DNA of 21,380 nt, taken from a virus. The DNA lies in the IMG/VR virus record IMGVR_UViG_3300017763_000248, positions 1-21,380 of that record; one strand, written 5' to 3'. The notes below the pieces were generated by a model, which was not told the DNA's origin, searched no databases, and saw nothing but the letters and a program-made list of their open reading frames with translations. Shown one piece after another: positions 16,691-21,380 of the stretch (its first letter is position 1; the number at the start of each line of letters is the position of its first letter). Made by a program: the position numbers and the translations under genes.

Positions 16691-17253
16691 TGATTAAAGC
16701 ACCTAAAGTAATACCATCAGTTAGAGTTTTTAGACCAAATTCAGAAAGAAGTAGTACTAATGGAATTGTTATACATTCCATGTCTGAAAGGTTTGGTGGT
16801 AAATCTGCATCAGAGTTTTTACAAGATATAGGATTAAGTGTTCACGCATTTATTCATACTGACGGTAAAATTGAATTGGCACAAGTTCAAGATAAAAAAG
16901 CTTACCATGCTGGTAAAAGTGAATGGAACGGTGAAACAAATTTAAACAACACATTTTTAGGAGTTGAATTGTTGGTGAGACATAGCTATGCTAATAATCA
17001 ATTTGAGTCGTTTAAGAATACGGTAATGAATACTGATTGGGTTGGTGCATTACAATTTGATTCTTTAGTTTGGTTGTGTCGCAAATGGTCTAAGGAATAT
17101 GATATAAACTTGGACAATATTGTAAGACATTCGGATGTTAGTGGTGATCACGTTAGAGGTAGTGGTAAGGGTAAATTTGATGTTGGTGATGGTTTCCCTT
17201 GGAAACTATTTAAAGATTATATGAATGGCAATGGACTTGCCGATAAATTATAA
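16690..17253 (+). CDS. N-acetylmuramoyl-L-alanine amidase endolysin (Amidase_2)
   Basis: 187 aa. NGIVIHSM with zinc ligand H29, AYHAGKSEWNG (71-81), GVELLV with E93, IVRHSDVSGD with ligand H147, and a KFDVGDGFPW end motif with D164: the N-acetylmuramoyl-L-alanine amidase (PF01510) pattern, cutting the bond between MurNAc and the stem peptide. No signal peptide, so it needs a holin or another route to the wall; the 40-residue membrane protein just downstream is the candidate. A full single domain with no cell-wall binding module, usual for phages of Gram-negative hosts. Confidence 0.9.
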   Translation: MIKAPKVIPSVRVFRPNSERSSTNGIVIHSMSERFGGKSASEFLQDIGLSVHAFIHTDGKIELAQVQDKKAYHAGKSEWNGETNLNNTFLGVELLVRHSYANNQFESFKNTVMNTDWVGALQFDSLVWLCRKWSKEYDINLDNIVRHSDVSGDHVRGSGKGKFDVGDGFPWKLFKDYMNGNGLADKL

Positions 17254-17254
17254 A

Positions 17255-17377
17255 ATGCGTTTTGGAAAGACAGAATGTTCAAACTTAATTAAATCATTAG
17301 GTTTACTCATTTCTGTTTTAATTATAATATCATTTATAATATTATTTATTAAATATGCGATTTTTAGTTTGCGTTAA
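17255..17377 (+). CDS. 40-residue single-helix membrane protein, holin candidate
   Basis: Starts one base after the amidase stop. The product begins MRFGKTECSNLIKSLG, then one long hydrophobic helix (residues ~15-33: LGLLISVLIIISFIILFIK) and ends with Arg. Its last 23 nt overlap the next gene in another frame. A small one-helix protein immediately after an amidase without a signal peptide suggests a holin or pinholin. Most holins have two or more helices and about 60-150 residues, so this would be a minimal type. An accidental ORF cannot be excluded, but exact packing against the amidase argues for a gene. Confidence 0.5.
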   Translation: MRFGKTECSNLIKSLGLLISVLIIISFIILFIKYAIFSLR

Positions 17378-18401
17378 ATCTGAATATAACGCTATAAGTT
17401 ATCACAGATTAAAAAAACCTTTTGAATACCTACAAAAGAAAGGACACCATTGTGATTTTGTATATAATTTCACATATGATGTGGTTATTGAAGGATATGA
17501 TTACTTTGTTTACAATAGAAGTATTGGATATGGAGATGTTGATATTGGTTTATTAGAAAAGATAAGATCACAAGGTATTAAGATAATTATTGATGTAGAT
17601 GATTTGTGGGAATTACCTAATCATCATCCAATAGTTTGGCGAGATGATGTTGATTATGGTGAGTGGAAGAACAACTTTCTGATGAACATAGCATTTGCTG
17701 ATTATGTTTGGACAAGTACGGAGTATTTAAAAATGAAAATTGAAGATTTATTTGACAATAAACCCGTAGTTGTAGTAAAGAATGCTATTGATTATGATGA
17801 CCCACAATGGGTAGATAGCAAAGGAAAGAGAAGAAATAAGAATAAAACGGTTATAGGTTATGCTGGTAGTACTACCCACTACGGTGACTTAGACCAAATG
17901 AAAATACCATTTAGAAGGTTAAATGATAACAAGACCTTTCGTAGAAATATGGTTTTTCAATTGTCGGGTGTTGATTTTGTTAATCCTTATGCTAAAAAGG
18001 TTTGGCATCATCAGCTAGGAATATTTACTGACGATGGTAAAAACAAAAACGTATTTATTTCGGGTGGTGTTAAGGTAAATCAATACGCTAGATTCTTTGA
18101 TCAAATGGACATAGTTATTGCCCCATTAATTGACAATGAGTTTAATAGATGTAAGAGCGAGTTAAAGGTGTTAGAGGCTGGGAGCAAATGGTTGCCATTT
18201 ATTGGATCAGACATGATAACATTCTCAAGAACGGGAGCAAATATTGACCTATGCTCTGATAATGACGAGTGGGTTGAATCAATATTAGAATTAAGCTTAG
18301 ATAAATCACTTAGAGAGATGCTAGGCAAGGAGTTGGGTGAATATGTTCGTGATGTTTATTCAATAGATAAAGAAAATCAAGCTAGACTAAGTATTTTATG
18401 A
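17355..18401 (+). CDS. Glycosyltransferase, GT-B like (third in window)
   Basis: 348 aa. Starts MRFLVCVKSEYNAISYHRLKKP, then YDYFVYNR, IIIDVDDLWELP (79-90), a VWTSTEYLK segment, VVVVKNAID, TVIGYAGSTTHYGD, VVIAPLIDNEFN and SELKVLEAGSKWLPFIGSD. The IDvDDlwelp, 'aGs..H..dl' and K-x-x-E-a-g motifs are those of phage and bacterial GT4-like enzymes that work on surface or virion glycans. Cytoplasmic, no membrane segments. It overlaps the PD-(D/E)XK gene by 4 nt. It is separated from the other two glycosyltransferases by about 3.5 kb but transcribed with them. The acceptor is unknown. Confidence 0.75.
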   Translation: MRFLVCVKSEYNAISYHRLKKPFEYLQKKGHHCDFVYNFTYDVVIEGYDYFVYNRSIGYGDVDIGLLEKIRSQGIKIIIDVDDLWELPNHHPIVWRDDVDYGEWKNNFLMNIAFADYVWTSTEYLKMKIEDLFDNKPVVVVKNAIDYDDPQWVDSKGKRRNKNKTVIGYAGSTTHYGDLDQMKIPFRRLNDNKTFRRNMVFQLSGVDFVNPYAKKVWHHQLGIFTDDGKNKNVFISGGVKVNQYARFFDQMDIVIAPLIDNEFNRCKSELKVLEAGSKWLPFIGSDMITFSRTGANIDLCSDNDEWVESILELSLDKSLREMLGKELGEYVRDVYSIDKENQARLSIL

Positions 18402-18766
18402 ATTTAGGTGAGTATGCTGAGTCACTATTCACCACAATATGCATAAGAGAAGGATACACCGTTTCTAAGCCATTTTATCACGAGATAAGGTATGATTTAG
18501 TAGTTGATGTAAATAATGCCTTACAGAGGGTTCAAGTAAAGTCTACGGATCATGTGCGTCCAAAAGACAATCAATGCCAAGTTAGAGTTAATTACAACAA
18601 GAAAGAAGTAGATTGGTTTGCAATTTATATACATAAAACCAATGATTGGTTTGTCTTGCCAATAGATGTTGTTGAAGATATTAGACAATTCTCAATAAAA
18701 TTAGGTTATAAATCAAAATACGATATTTTTAAAAATAATTTTGGATTTGTCAGACATGGTTTTTAG
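18398..18766 (+). CDS. Small PD-(D/E)XK endonuclease
   Basis: 122 aa. NLGEYAESLF (2-11; E8), a RYDLVVDV strand (31-38; D33) and LQRVQVKST (42-50; Q46-x-K48) give the E...D...(E/Q)xK order of small PD-(D/E)XK nucleases such as PF11645 and Holliday-junction-like enzymes; Gln in place of Glu is accepted in many members. The second half (DWFAIYIHKTNDWFVLPID) is the strand pair that follows the core in this family. Single small domain with no visible recognition module. Could resolve junctions or act as a homing or anti-host nuclease. Coupled to the glycosyltransferase by ATGA. Confidence 0.75.
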   Translation: MNLGEYAESLFTTICIREGYTVSKPFYHEIRYDLVVDVNNALQRVQVKSTDHVRPKDNQCQVRVNYNKKEVDWFAIYIHKTNDWFVLPIDVVEDIRQFSIKLGYKSKYDIFKNNFGFVRHGF

Positions 18767-18771
18767 ATTTG
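18741..18771 (+). promoter_or_regulatory. Candidate internal promoter (TTG-N20-TAGATTTG)
   Basis: TTG at 18741-18743 lies 20 nt before TAGATTTG (18764-18771), agreeing with the Bacteroidetes -33/-7 arrangement (TTG, then TAnnTTTG). It straddles the stop of the nuclease gene and would drive the 18799-19621 genes. Chance matches to this degenerate motif are frequent in AT-rich DNA. Confidence 0.4.
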
Positions 18772-18798
18772 AATATTATTAATCTTTAAACACATGAT

Positions 18799-18864
18799 AT
18801 GGATACAGACCAAAAATTAAAAGATTTGTTTGAATTACTCAATCCAAAACCTAAGACTAAATGA
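18799..18864 (+). CDS. 21-residue mini-ORF upstream of zinc-binding protein
   Basis: Encodes MDTDQKLKDLFELLNPKPKTK. Its TGA overlaps the next ATG (ATGA at 18861-18864), the junction style used throughout this operon. It fills the 94-nt gap after the nuclease gene. It may be a leader peptide coupling translation to the zinc protein, or a micro-protein with one amphipathic helix. Its shortness keeps confidence low. Confidence 0.4.
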   Translation: MDTDQKLKDLFELLNPKPKTK

Positions 18865-19184
18865 TTTGTGCAAATTGTAATAAAATCTTTGAAAAGGCTA
18901 AAGAAGAGGGTATTAACGGTAGAGCAAGAAAATACTGCTCTGTGAAGTGTAGAACCGATAATCAAAGCAGAATACACAAGTTAAGAAGAGTTGATAAAAG
19001 CAAATATCCAAGTTCTAGAGAAGTTGATAAAATTGTTAATAGTTACTCAAAAGATATTGTAACGGTTGACTATGATTGGGTATTCTCAAGAAATATATTA
19101 GATTGGTGTTCATCTAGAGACTCTAAATTTAGAAGTAATTATAAAAAACAAAAAGCAAATGAAAAAAAACAAGAAACAATATAA
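18861..19184 (+). CDS. Cys4 zinc-binding protein, 107 aa
   Basis: ICANCNK (C3, C6) and KYCSVKCR (C27, C31) form a treble-clef-like Cys4 site, as in the 'C..C...f.......yCs..C...' motif of small DNA-binding proteins and resolvase-type zinc fingers. The rest is basic (RIHKLRRVDKSKYPSSREVD) with a Lys-rich end. Likely a DNA-binding or regulatory phage protein. Its start is set by the overlap with the mini-ORF. It overlaps the following gene by 26 nt. Confidence 0.7.
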   Translation: MICANCNKIFEKAKEEGINGRARKYCSVKCRTDNQSRIHKLRRVDKSKYPSSREVDKIVNSYSKDIVTVDYDWVFSRNILDWCSSRDSKFRSNYKKQKANEKKQETI

Positions 19185-19401
19185 AGAGAATTTGTATCAA
19201 ATGTTGATTTCAGATTCAATGGCAAAAGCCAAGAAAGCCGTATTGTCATTAGATTTATTAACAAATAGCGCAGTAAGTATTGGTGATCATTCTACTGATG
19301 ATTTTTATAATAATGTTAAGGATGCTATAAAAAGCTTAACAGATGCAGAAGACGAGATTGAGACTATTAATAATTATTTTTTAAGAGGTAAATATGATTA
19401 A
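19159..19401 (+). CDS. Small helical protein of unknown function, 80 aa
   Basis: Lys-rich start (MKKNKKQYKENLYQML), then helices with heptad-like spacing (ISDSMAKAKKAVLSLDLL, VKDAIKSLTDAEDEIETINN). Reads as a helical bundle or coiled-coil protein. Overlaps neighbours on both sides (26 and 8 nt). No family recognised. Confidence 0.6.
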   Translation: MKKNKKQYKENLYQMLISDSMAKAKKAVLSLDLLTNSAVSIGDHSTDDFYNNVKDAIKSLTDAEDEIETINNYFLRGKYD

Positions 19402-19621
19402 GAATTATTTTTTAATAGACAAGAAAAGATATGGCAAAAACTTAATTATGTTCTGTCGTACCATTAAAGGTGTGTTCTGTTATGATCACGATAAGATATA
19501 TGACAAGCACATAGACCATCTAGACTCATTGTACTGCTGGCATAAGTACGGTAGGTATACAAAGACCTATGGAATACCTTATCCAATGAATTTAGATTGC
19601 GAAAACATCCTTGAGTACTAA
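19394..19621 (+). CDS. Small protein of unknown function, 75 aa, last gene of operon
   Basis: Rich in Tyr, His, Asp and Lys (YDHDKIYDKHIDHLDSLYCWH) with three Cys; a metal-binding small domain is possible. It overlaps the previous gene by 8 nt and is the last gene before the 757-nt non-coding region. No known family is recognised. Confidence 0.6.
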   Translation: MIKNYFLIDKKRYGKNLIMFCRTIKGVFCYDHDKIYDKHIDHLDSLYCWHKYGRYTKTYGIPYPMNLDCENILEY

Positions 19622-19628
19622 AAGGGAT

Positions 19629-19645
19629 ACGGTGGGGGATACCGT
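19629..19645 (+). other. Short GC-rich hairpin after the last operon gene
   Basis: ACGGT (19629-19633) and ACCGT (19641-19645) pair across GGGGGAT, 7 nt after a stop codon, inside a near-direct repeat of GGATAC. No T-run follows. It might help end transcripts, with the better terminator 130 nt downstream. Confidence 0.25.
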
Positions 19646-19771
19646 GGTTCATTTTCTAAATGAGAATATTTTTACCTCACTTTAAAACGGTTTTCTAAAT
19701 TTAAGAATGCCTATATAAAAACCACTAAGATTTTAAGACAATAATGCTACACAAATGCATTGAATATTTAG

Positions 19772-19806
19772 AGGGAAATCGTAATTGGTTTCCCTTTATT
19801 ATTTTA
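19772..19806 (+). terminator. Intrinsic terminator of the main operon
   Basis: AGGGAAATC (19772-19780) pairs with GGTTTCCCT (19787-19795), a 9-bp stem with one G-U pair and a GTAATT loop, followed by a T-rich tract (TTATTATTTT). Classic Rho-independent form. It lies 150 nt after the stop at 19621 and separates the long operon from the origin-like region. Confidence 0.75.
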
Positions 19807-19862
19807 AAAATAAATTCAGCTAATTTCTAGACATAATTCTTTGATTATTCTGTATGAAATTT

Positions 19863-19872
19863 AGACCAAATT
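19863..19872 (+). repeat. Outlying iteron copy
   Basis: AGACCAAATT, identical to members of the array at 20055-20111 but about 190 nt upstream, separated by the AT-rich stretch. May be chance, or a second binding site. Confidence 0.4.
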
Positions 19873-20054
19873 TATAGCCATATTCCAAGGGATAATTCCA
19901 CACATATCTTATGGTAATCTCCACTAAATAATGAGATATTTTTACTTATAATATCCTTAATAAATTACTCAGTCTTACTAAGAATTTATTTAAAATAATT
20001 ATTTATTTTTTTTTGAAAATATTTTTATTAAAATATATTTTAAATAGAATTTTT

Positions 20055-20111
20055 AGACCAAGTTTTAGACCAAATTCAGACCAAGTTCAGACCAAATTTT
20101 TAGACCAAATT
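20055..20111 (+). repeat. Iteron array, five copies of AGACCAARTT
   Basis: Copies start at 20055 (G form), 20067 (A), 20078 (G), 20089 (A) and 20102 (A), spaced 12, 11, 11 and 13 bp, about one helical turn, so a protein could bind all copies on one face of the DNA. The same orientation throughout. Typical of iterons for replication initiators or of repressor arrays. Confidence 0.75.
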
Positions 20112-20137
20112 TATTTTGAGATTTGAGTTTTGGCAGA

Positions 20138-20146
20138 TGTGGAAAA
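20138..20146 (-). promoter_or_regulatory. DnaA-box-like 9-mer
   Basis: TGTGGAAAA on the plus strand reads TTTTCCACA on the minus strand, matching TTWTNCACA. It lies 27 nt after the iteron array. Confidence 0.5.
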
Positions 20147-20210
20147 CTAATATTTCATTGTTAAAAACTTTTAAAAAAAATATTTGGTTTTATTGTTTTT
20201 ATTAATTATC

Positions 20211-20222
20211 ACGTGCGCACGT
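20211..20222. repeat. Perfect 12-bp GC-rich palindrome
   Basis: ACGTGCGCACGT is its own reverse complement and is the most GC-rich stretch of the surrounding AT-rich DNA. Seven T's begin at 20222. As a hairpin it has only four base pairs, so a dimeric protein site is likelier than a terminator. Confidence 0.5.
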
Positions 20223-20251
20223 TTTTTTATATGTCATTGATTTATAAAGAG

Positions 20252-20260
20252 TTATCCACA
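20252..20260 (+). promoter_or_regulatory. Consensus DnaA box TTATCCACA
   Basis: Exact match to the bacterial consensus DnaA box, 30 nt after the palindrome. A perfect match in an iteron-bearing region is strong support for an origin. Confidence 0.65.
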
Positions 20261-20278
20261 TTAAAATTAATTTACGAT

Positions 20279-20287
20279 TGTGGAAAA
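20279..20287 (-). promoter_or_regulatory. DnaA-box-like 9-mer
   Basis: TGTGGAAAA again (TTTTCCACA on the minus strand), the same 9-mer as at 20138 and 18 nt after the consensus box, in opposite orientation to it. Confidence 0.5.
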
Positions 20288-20378
20288 GTTTTTGTTAATT
20301 TTTAGCTTAAAAGTTTTTTTATTCATTAAATGTGTTTTATCATTGCTAAACATTATTTAAAACATAAATAAAAACAAG

Positions 20379-20597
20379 ATGAATAATTTTAAAAAGCAAG
20401 AGGTAGAAATGTTAAATAGGGCCTTAGATTTACTTAAAGATAAATGCGAAGAGGAGGTTCGGAGTTACGGTGTAGATTCACATTTTAAATTTGGCTGGTG
20501 GACGAAAGAAGTAGAAAAATTAAGAAAAAAACTAGAACTTAATCAAACAGAATCTAAAAAATTCAATTCAAGAGATCACGTTATTATAGCTAAATAA
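20379..20597 (+). CDS. Small early-type protein of unknown function, 72 aa
   Basis: Charged helical protein (KQEVEMLNRALDLLKDKCEE, then KEVEKLRKKLELNQTESKK). First gene after the origin-like region. The leader AAAAACAAGATG resembles the repeated leader of the next two genes. Many phages have such tiny helical proteins in early operons. No function assignable. Confidence 0.65.
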   Translation: MNNFKKQEVEMLNRALDLLKDKCEEEVRSYGVDSHFKFGWWTKEVEKLRKKLELNQTESKKFNSRDHVIIAK

Positions 20598-20623
20598 ATT
20601 AACCTAAAAAACAAGATTATGAA
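20598..20623 (+). repeat. Duplicated 26-nt leader, copy 1
   Basis: Identical to 20826-20851: ATTAACCTAAAAAACAAGAT followed by TATGAA, covering the whole space from one stop codon into the next start. Likely an expression leader; see finding. Confidence 0.7.
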
Positions 20624-20825
20624 AACTACTAAAAGATTTGCGGGCGAATACATTATCGAACAAGATGAACTGTTTTTTTCTGCATCTTATCAAGATATTA
20701 GAAAAGATTGGTTAGTTCAGCCTATAAATGATGAAGTACACGATTACTTGTACTGTGATACCTTAAAAGGTTGCAAAGATGCCGTTTTGTACGGTTTTTT
20801 TGACGATGAACCACTCAATAGATAG
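20619..20825 (+). CDS. Small early-type protein of unknown function, 68 aa
   Basis: MKTTKRFAGEYIIEQDELFF, then WLVQPINDEVHDYLYCD and an acidic end. Probably a small alpha/beta protein, acidic and Tyr/Asp rich. The start is fixed by the duplicated leader. Acidic small proteins in early phage regions are often inhibitors of host enzymes or DNA mimics, but nothing specific supports that here. Confidence 0.65.
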   Translation: MKTTKRFAGEYIIEQDELFFSASYQDIRKDWLVQPINDEVHDYLYCDTLKGCKDAVLYGFFDDEPLNR

Positions 20826-20851
20826 ATTAACCTAAAAAACAAGATTATGAA
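20826..20851 (+). repeat. Duplicated 26-nt leader, copy 2
   Basis: Second identical copy, 228 nt after the first, ending in the ATG of the 59-residue gene. Confidence 0.7.
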
Positions 20852-21026
20852 TTTATCGGAATTTTTACCACTTAATCAAATTTCCCGTGAATTGTCTATA
20901 TATATAAATTCACCAACCAATAAAAAGCCAATAAAAGCAATACACATAAAAGAATTAATTGAAAATTACATTGATTCTTATGATGATATATTTGATATAA
21001 AAAAACAAATTAAAAACAATAAATAA
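20847..21026 (+). CDS. Small protein of unknown function, 59 aa
   Basis: Starts MNLSEFLPLNQISRELSIYI and continues with a basic stretch (NKKPIKAIHIKELIE) and a Lys/Ile-rich end. Its start sits in the second copy of the duplicated leader, the main support for a real gene. The helix-rich pattern (hydrophobic residues every three to four) could fit a small DNA-binding fold; no family recognised. Confidence 0.6.
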   Translation: MNLSEFLPLNQISRELSIYINSPTNKKPIKAIHIKELIENYIDSYDDIFDIKKQIKNNK

Positions 21027-21056
21027 ATCAAATTTTAAACATAAATTTTAAACACC

Positions 21057-21188
21057 ATGAAAACTCTTTTATACACCACTAACAAAGCAATAACAATTTT
21101 TAATATTGTTTCCTTTTCAATTGGTTGTACATTAATTGCAACTTGTATTTTTTCTCTTATTTACGGCATTTTAAACGGTTTATTATGA
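21057..21188 (+). CDS. 43-residue membrane micro-protein
   Basis: MKTLLYTTNKAITIFNIVSF, then a long hydrophobic span to the C-terminus (IGCTLIATCIFSLIYGILNG) with two Cys and a Gly-rich end: one or two short membrane helices. Its stop overlaps the next start (ATGA at 21185-21188). Early-region position suggests host membrane or superinfection effects, as an inference. Confidence 0.5.
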   Translation: MKTLLYTTNKAITIFNIVSFSIGCTLIATCIFSLIYGILNGLL

Positions 21189-21289
21189 TAATCTATGTAC
21201 TATTTGCGTTATTCATTGGAACGCTAGAAATACTTGCAAGACGTGAGGAACAGAACAACAAGAATTATTATAAAAACCGTAAAAAATAA
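21185..21289 (+). CDS. 34-residue membrane micro-protein
   Basis: MIIYVLFALFIGTLEILARR, a single N-terminal hydrophobic helix, followed by a charged Asn/Lys tail (EEQNNKNYYKNRKK). By the positive-inside rule the tail should be cytoplasmic. Coupled to the preceding membrane micro-protein by ATGA; the two may work as a pair. Confidence 0.5.
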   Translation: MIIYVLFALFIGTLEILARREEQNNKNYYKNRKK

Positions 21290-21294
21290 ACATC

Positions 21295-21380
21295 ATGAAA
21301 AGAATAACATTTAAAATAAAGAATACTATTCACGTGTTCAGATATGGCAAAACGACCAATTCAAAAATAAGTGATCCAAA
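21295..21380 (+). CDS. Start of a further small basic protein (3' partial)
   Basis: ATG at 21295, 5 nt after the preceding stop, open to the right edge: MKRITFKIKNTIHVFRYGKT and on. Basic, with strand-like alternation. Too little is present to assign. Confidence 0.5.
   Translation, partial: MKRITFKIKNTIHVFRYGKTTNSKISDP

Larger units (their letters stand above)
19807..20378. other. Non-coding AT-rich region, candidate replication origin
   Basis: No credible gene is found. It holds, in order: a lone AGACCAAATT; a very AT-rich stretch (~19990-20050, nearly all A and T, duplex-unwinding-like); five phased copies of AGACCAA(A/G)TT (20055-20111); three DnaA-box-like 9-mers (20138, 20252, 20279); and a GC-rich 12-bp palindrome followed by T's. 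Iterons, DnaA boxes and an AT-rich element together are the usual make-up of an iteron-type origin. The replication initiator would be host DnaA or a phage protein not identified here. It divides the long operon from the early-type genes. Confidence 0.6.

Noticed and set aside
16720-16760. Iteron-like AGACCAAATT inside the amidase gene
   Set aside because: It encodes Arg-Pro-Asn within a continuous domain and is isolated; best seen as chance.
19744-19830. 28-codon ORF (MLHKCIEYLEGNRNWFPFII...) after the main operon
   Set aside because: It contains both arms of the intrinsic terminator, has no coupling to a neighbour, and the hairpin with T-rich tail explains the sequence better.
20055-20111. 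The AGACCAARTT array as a CRISPR
   Set aside because: The repeats are 10 bp with 1-3 bp between them, far too short for CRISPR repeats or spacers; the iteron reading fits.
1-21380. tRNA or rRNA genes
   Set aside because: No cloverleaf-like arms with a CCA-type end or conserved TTCRA loop were noticed; a covariance-model scan would be decisive.

Overview
This is an internal segment of a tailed-phage (or prophage) genome, most likely infecting a Bacteroidetes/Flavobacteriia host. The reasons are: roughly one-third GC by eye; every recognisable gene on the plus strand in tight stop/start-overlapping operons; structural, recombination, replication and lysis genes of phage type; few Shine-Dalgarno sequences, with A/T-rich leaders instead; and several intergenic copies of the Bacteroidetes promoter core TAnnTTTG. 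No terminase, portal, capsid, integrase, DNA polymerase or tRNA is visible, so the window is a middle piece. The host is inferred.

Layout. (1) 3-10652, virion genes: a 5'-truncated fibre with YadA-like repeats and an S74 intramolecular chaperone; two small proteins; a DUF3168-like tail completion protein; two paralogous tail-tube proteins; a tail-assembly chaperone with a probable -1 frameshift (gpG/gpGT style); a short tape measure; and a large baseplate/hub protein carrying an inserted domain that also occurs in the fibre. No sheath is seen, which suggests a siphovirus. (2) 10719-12255, recombination: an ERF single-strand annealing protein, a small unknown protein and a RecE/PDDEXK-type exonuclease. 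(3) 12252-15843, two glycosyltransferases, small unknown proteins, an HNH nuclease and a DnaB/RecA-fold helicase ATPase. (4) 15846-17377, lysis: a secreted lytic transglycosylase, two small unknowns, an Amidase_2 endolysin and a 40-residue one-helix membrane protein (holin candidate). (5) 17355-19621, a third glycosyltransferase, a small PD-(D/E)XK nuclease, a 21-codon mini-ORF, a Cys4 zinc-binding protein and two unknowns. (6) 19622-20378, a non-coding AT-rich region with an intrinsic terminator, five helically phased 10-bp iterons, three DnaA-box-like 9-mers and a GC-rich palindrome: a strong replication-origin candidate. (7) 20379-21380, tiny early-type genes, two of them behind an identical 26-nt leader, plus two overlapping micro membrane proteins.

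The most notable observations are the frameshift chaperone, twin Trp-heptad modules (W at exact 7-residue spacing, three each) inserted in one tail-tube paralogue, a DNA-level preference for CGGG/CCCG in codon choice despite low GC, the iteron/DnaA-box origin candidate, and small unlisted genes (40, 50, 59, 43, 34 and 21 codons). All identifications come from reading motifs; no database search was possible.
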